Below, one piece after another: positions 33,514-36,241 of a DNA stretch of 36,241 nucleotides. The stretch's first letter is position 1; every line of letters begins with the position of its first letter. The DNA is from Sphingomonas sp. (GTDB lineage: Bacteria > Pseudomonadota > Alphaproteobacteria > Sphingomonadales > Sphingomonadaceae). The notes below the pieces were generated by a model. The model was not told where the DNA came from. It made no database searches and saw only the letters and a list, made by a program, of their open reading frames with translations. A program made the translations under genes and the position numbers. The stretch covers positions 1 to 36,241 of the forward strand of contig JAICXO010000009.1 of assembly GCA_025980335.1 (NCBI GenBank), written 5' to 3'.

Positions 33514-33633
33514 TCCTTCGATACGCGACTTCGACTTCGCTCAGTCGCTACTCAGGATGAGCGGGGAAGAAAACCGCTCATGCTGAGTAGGCGCTGAGGA
33601 AGCGAAGCGCCTCGAAGTGCCGTATCGAAGCAC
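33514..33633. repeat. Two inverted copies of the TCCTTCGATACG repeat between secY and adk
   Basis: A forward copy (from TCCTTCGATACG at 33514 to GAGCGG near 33564) and a reverse copy (from CCGCTCATGCTGAG to CCGTATCGAAGCA ending at 33633) form a large hairpin of about 120 bp. It is transcribed in the secY-adk gap. The left end, read on the minus strand, gives the adk ribosome binding site. Confidence 0.85.
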
Positions 33634-33640
33634 GGATGAC

Positions 33641-35005
33641 CTACCGCCGCCGCGGCGTGGTCTTGAGCTTCGCCTTCTTGATAAGGTCGCCGTATTGGTG
33701 CGCGATCAAATGGCTCTGGATCTGGCTCACCGTGTCCATGGTCACGTTGACGACGATCAGCAGGCTGGTTCCGCCGAGCTGGATGTTGAGCCCCGCTTGC
33801 GCCGACAGGATCTGCGGGATGAGGCAGATCAGCACGAGGTAGGCCGCACCGACGACGGTGATTCGGTTGAGGACGTAATCGAAATAATCCTCGGTCGCCT
33901 TGCCGGGGCGGATGCCCGGGATGAAACCGCCGTGGCGCTTCAGATTGTCGGCGGTTTCCTCGCTGTTGAACTGCACCGCGGTGTAGAAGAAGGTGAAGAA
34001 CGCGATGCCGATCCCGTACAGCGCCATGTAGGCCGGGGCATGCGGCTGAAGGTAGGTGCTGATCGTGATCAGCCAGTCGCTCGCACCGCCGGTGCCGCCG
34101 CGATTGCCCGCCCAGTTGAGGATTGTCAGCGGCATCAGCAGCAGCGACGAGGCGAAGATCGGCGGGATCACGCCCGCGGTGTTGAGCTTGATCGGCAGGT
34201 GCGAGCGCTCCTGCTGCATCCCGCGCACGGTCTGCCGCTTGGGATATTGGATCAGCACCCGCCGCTGCGCCCGCTCCATGAAGCAGATGAACAGCACCAG
34301 CGCGATGCTGAGGACGATGATCCCGAACACGAGAATCCCGCTCAGCGACCCCGAGCGGCTGCCCTCGAGAAGCTGGCCGACGGCCTGCGGAAGGCGGGCG
34401 ACGATGCCCGCCATGATGATCAGCGACACGCCGTTGCCGATGCCGCGGCTGGTGATCTGCTCACCGATCCACATCAGGAACAGGGTTCCACCGACGAGGC
34501 TGACGGTGCCCGCGACCTCGAACAGGAATCCCGGCGCTACCACCGCCTGGATTCCCTGCCGGATCGATTGCGATTCGAGCCCCTTCACCGCGAGATAGCC
34601 CTGCACCAGGGTGATCGCGACGGTGAGGTAGCGGGTGTATTGATTGAGCTTCTTGCGCCCGCTCTCGCCCTCTTTCTTGAGCGCCTTCCATGGCTCGTAG
34701 AGCGTGCCGCCGAGCTGCACGACGATCGACGCCGTGATGTACGGCATGACGCCGAGCGCAACGATGGAGAAGCGCTGCAGCGCGCCGCCGGAGAAGGTGT
34801 TGAAGACGTCGAGGATGCCGCCACTCTGCGTCTGGTAGAGCGCCGCCATCGCCGCGGGATCGATGCCCGGGACGGGAACGAACGACAGCAAGCGGAACAG
34901 GATCAGGCCGCCGACCGTGAACCACAGCCTTCGCTTTAGCTCGGTCGCTTTCTGGAAATTGGCGAACGTGATGCTGGAGGCAAGATGTTCGGCTGCGGAT
35001 GCCAT
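33641..35005 (-). CDS. secY: Protein translocase subunit SecY
   Basis: A 454-aa inner-membrane protein, the pore of the Sec translocon. Ten membrane helices can be counted. Diagnostic stretches are LFRLLSFVPVPGIDP, FNTFSGGALQRFSIVALGVMPYITASIV (plug and pore-ring region), the cytoplasmic loop with ERAQRRVLIQYPKR, and GFIPGIRPGKATEDYFDYVLNRIT. The C-terminal cytoplasmic tail is basic (KKAKLKTTPRRR). The ATG at 35005 follows GAGGA by about 11 bases. It is preceded by rplO and followed by adk, the usual order; a palindromic repeat separates it from rplO. Confidence 0.98.
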   Translation of the reverse strand: MASAAEHLASSITFANFQKATELKRRLWFTVGGLILFRLLSFVPVPGIDPAAMAALYQTQSGGILDVFNTFSGGALQRFSIVALGVMPYITASIVVQLGGTLYEPWKALKKEGESGRKKLNQYTRYLTVAITLVQGYLAVKGLESQSIRQGIQAVVAPGFLFEVAGTVSLVGGTLFLMWIGEQITSRGIGNGVSLIIMAGIVARLPQAVGQLLEGSRSGSLSGILVFGIIVLSIALVLFICFMERAQRRVLIQYPKRQTVRGMQQERSHLPIKLNTAGVIPPIFASSLLLMPLTILNWAGNRGGTGGASDWLITISTYLQPHAPAYMALYGIGIAFFTFFYTAVQFNSEETADNLKRHGGFIPGIRPGKATEDYFDYVLNRITVVGAAYLVLICLIPQILSAQAGLNIQLGGTSLLIVVNVTMDTVSQIQSHLIAHQYGDLIKKAKLKTTPRRR

Positions 35006-35031
35006 TGAGTTAGCGGTCCTCGAAAATTGGA

Positions 35032-35134
35032 CCGCTCATCCTGAGTAGCCGGTGAGCTTGTCGAACCGGCGTATCGAAGGATGTCCTTCGATACGGGCCT
35101 TCGACTTCGCTCAGTCCCTACTCAGGATGAGCGG
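35032..35134. repeat. Head-to-head repeat pair between rplO and secY
   Basis: A reverse copy (CCGCTCATCCTGAGTAG to GTATCGAAGGA) and a forward copy (TCCTTCGATACGG to CTACTCAGGATGAGCGG) meet at a two-base centre and form a long near-perfect inverted repeat. It lies in the middle of the ribosomal operon, so it will be transcribed. Confidence 0.88.
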
Positions 35135-35170
35135 GGAATGAGGCGGTATATAGTGCACCTGCTCGCGTTG

Positions 35171-35692
35171 TCAGGCCTTCGCTGCGGACTTGCGCGAACC
35201 CTTTTTCGCTGCAGCGAGCTCGGCCGGCTTCCTCGGCTCGATGATCTCAATCGAGCCGCCGGCCTTCTCGACCGCCTCACGCGCGCCCTTCGACACGCCC
35301 GCGACCTTGAACGCGAGCTTGGCGTTCAGCTCGCCTTTGCCGAGCAGCCGGACCCCGTCCTTGCCGCCGCGTGCGAGCCCTGCGGCCTTGAGCGCGTCGT
35401 GGTCGAGCGTGCCCTTGGTCTCCAGCTTGCCGCCGTCGATCGCCTTCTGGACGGCGCCGATGTTCACTTCGGCATAGTCCTTGGCGAAGATGTTGTTGAA
35501 GCCGCGCTTCGGCAGCCGCATGTGGAGCGGCATCTGGCCGCCCTCGAAGCCGGCGATGCTGACGCCCGAGCGCGACTTGGCGCCCTTCTGCCCGCGCCCG
35601 GCGGTCTTGCCGAGTCCCGAGCCGATGCCCCGGCCCACGCGAACGCGGCCCTGGCGCGCGCCCTTGTTGTCACGAAGTTCGTTGAGTTTCAT
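35171..35692 (-). CDS. rplO: 50S ribosomal protein L15
   Basis: A 173-aa large-subunit ribosomal protein. The N-terminus is the typical basic, glycine-rich extension ([42 protein letters not shown]), followed by [20 protein letters not shown] and the globular domain ending in [13 protein letters not shown]-terminal tail of about 13 residues rich in K and S is longer than in most relatives. The ATG at 35692 starts the canonical sequence. Gene order rpsE-rpmD-rplO-secY is conserved. An intrinsic-terminator-like hairpin lies 64 bases upstream of the start. Confidence 0.98.
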   Translation of the reverse strand: MKLNELRDNKGARQGRVRVGRGIGSGLGKTAGRGQKGAKSRSGVSIAGFEGGQMPLHMRLPKRGFNNIFAKDYAEVNIGAVQKAIDGGKLETKGTLDHDALKAAGLARGGKDGVRLLGKGELNAKLAFKVAGVSKGAREAVEKAGGSIEIIEPRKPAELAAAKKGSRKSAAKA

Positions 35693-35727
35693 GTTCCTGC
35701 ACTCGCTTTCGCTTTTGTCGCACAGTT

Positions 35728-35805
35728 CCCCGGCGAAGGCCGGGGTCCAGTCGTAGAAAAAACAGCCGCCGGAAGGCGGCTCCTGGGCCCCGGCCTTCGC
35801 CGGGG
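35728..35805. repeat. Palindromic repeat (CCCCGGCGAAGGCCGGGG) between rpmD and rplO
   Basis: Left arm CCCCGGCGAAGGCCGGGGTCCAG and right arm CTGGGCCCCGGCCTTCGCCGGGG are inverted copies, and each arm can fold on itself. The central 32 bases contain the GCCGCC hairpin and A-run listed as a terminator. This is a third palindromic repeat family in the window. Confidence 0.85.
35757..35781 (-). terminator. Intrinsic-terminator-like hairpin inside the ribosomal operon
   Basis: On the minus strand AGCCGCC-TTCC-GGCGGCT (7-bp perfect stem, four-base loop) is followed by GTTTTTTC. This is a textbook intrinsic terminator pointing in the direction of the operon, between rpmD and rplO. Since rplO, secY and adk are essential and downstream, it probably attenuates rather than stops transcription, or the larger repeat arms compete with it. 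Confidence 0.65.
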
Positions 35806-35815
35806 TACAGTCCGG

Positions 35816-35998
35816 TTAAGCGGCCCCCTCGACCGCCACCAGATGCGCCACCTTCTTCACCTGGCCCATGACGTCGGGCGTGCCTTCGACTTCGACGGTG
35901 CGGCCGAGCTTGTTGAGCCCGAGGCCGACCAGCGTCGCCCGCTGAGTCTTGTCGCGGCGGATCGGCGATCCGGTCTGGGTAATCTTGATCTTCGCCAT
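35816..35998 (-). CDS. rpmD: 50S ribosomal protein L30
   Basis: A 60-aa large-subunit protein, the usual length. The sequence [52 protein letters not shown] shows the family's I-x-Q-x-x-S-P-I-x-R start and the L-G-L-x-K/N core. The ATG at 35998 is six bases past the stop of rpsE. It is followed by a 123-base gap, filled by the third repeat family, before rplO. Confidence 0.98.
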   Translation of the reverse strand: MAKIKITQTGSPIRRDKTQRATLVGLGLNKLGRTVEVEGTPDVMGQVKKVAHLVAVEGAA

Positions 35999-36004
35999 TG
36001 ATGC

Positions 36005-36241
36005 TTACTCCGCGATCGCTTCGGCCTGAGCTTCGGCTTCGGCGGCATTGGCGCCGCCGCGACCGAGCAGGTCGGCGACCTTCTTGCCGCGCCGCTGGGC
36101 GACCGAGCGCGGACTGGTCTGCTCCTTCAGCGCCTCGAACGTCGCACGGATCATATTGTAGGGGTTTGACGTGCCGACGGACTTGGTGACCACGTCGGCA
36201 ACTCCGAGGCTCTCGAAGATTGCGCGCATCGGGCCGCCGGC
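36005..36241 (-). CDS. rpsE: 30S ribosomal protein S5 (partial, N-terminus off window)
   Basis: The C-terminal 78 or so residues of S5, continuing past the right edge. [39 protein letters not shown] is the conserved C-terminal domain that sits in the small subunit's accuracy centre. A tail rich in alanine and glutamate ([14 protein letters not shown]) follows, as in other alphaproteobacteria. It is directly followed by rpmD in the standard order. Confidence 0.97.
   Translation of the reverse strand, partial: AGGPMRAIFESLGVADVVTKSVGTSNPYNMIRATFEALKEQTSPRSVAQRRGKKVADLLGRGGANAAEAEAQAEAIAE

Noticed and set aside
33617-34939. Plus-strand frame of 440 codons opposite secY
   Set aside because: A shadow of secY, with the charged low-complexity composition typical of antisense frames.

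Overview
The window is high-GC alphaproteobacterial chromosome. It most likely comes from a member of the Sphingomonadales. This is inferred from the character of SecY, L15, L30 and TypA, a TonB-dependent receptor, a UrcA-type protein, DUF6894 and DUF1993 proteins, and several families of dispersed palindromic repeats. No 16S gene is present, so the placement rests on protein character only.

Positions 1-5700 look like an accessory or prophage-derived region, read almost entirely on the minus strand. It holds a phage recombination module (YqaJ/lambda-type exonuclease overlapping an ERF single-strand annealing protein that runs off the left edge) and a small DUF6894 protein. Next come a Tat-signal hypothetical protein coupled to an unusual phosphatase/ADP-ribosylglycohydrolase fusion, and an orphan DUF5681-like protein with its own strong terminator and a 22-bp direct-repeat array upstream. 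A DUF1993 protein (5992-6507) marks the return to ordinary chromosome.

Positions 6998-20800 are mostly cell-envelope and stress functions. A TonB-dependent receptor is divergent from a periplasmic gamma-glutamyltransferase. A beta-barrel protein with a poly-proline tail follows. The most interesting locus comes next: a membrane protein with a c-type-haem DUF3365 sensor domain and a HAMP domain, whose stop codon overlaps the start of a TIR-domain protein. After it lie a GH43-type glycosidase, a DUF2807 adhesin-like protein behind two adjacent BlaI/MecI-like operators, a glutathione S-transferase, a small lysine-rich secreted protein, a stand-alone response regulator, a SleB-type cell wall hydrolase, an EVE-domain protein, a cytochrome c and a UrcA-like protein.

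Positions 20700-36241 are core housekeeping: typA, a MarR regulator, an MFS transporter, a FadJ-like bifunctional beta-oxidation enzyme, a DUF202 membrane protein, purS-purQ, a queuosine-precursor transporter, tRNA-Arg(UCU), a secreted cupin, an FAD-linked oxidase, folA, and the end of the ribosomal-protein operon (rpsE-rpmD-rplO-secY-adk, minus strand). At least four palindromic repeat families sit in the gaps between these genes. They include copies between the ribosomal genes, where one carries an intrinsic-terminator-like hairpin and another supplies the ribosome binding site of adk.

The best candidate for an undescribed system is the haem-sensor/TIR pair at 12609-14347. The second is the phosphatase/ADP-ribosylglycohydrolase fusion at 2565-4067. 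Both functional readings are inferences from domain content and gene coupling.
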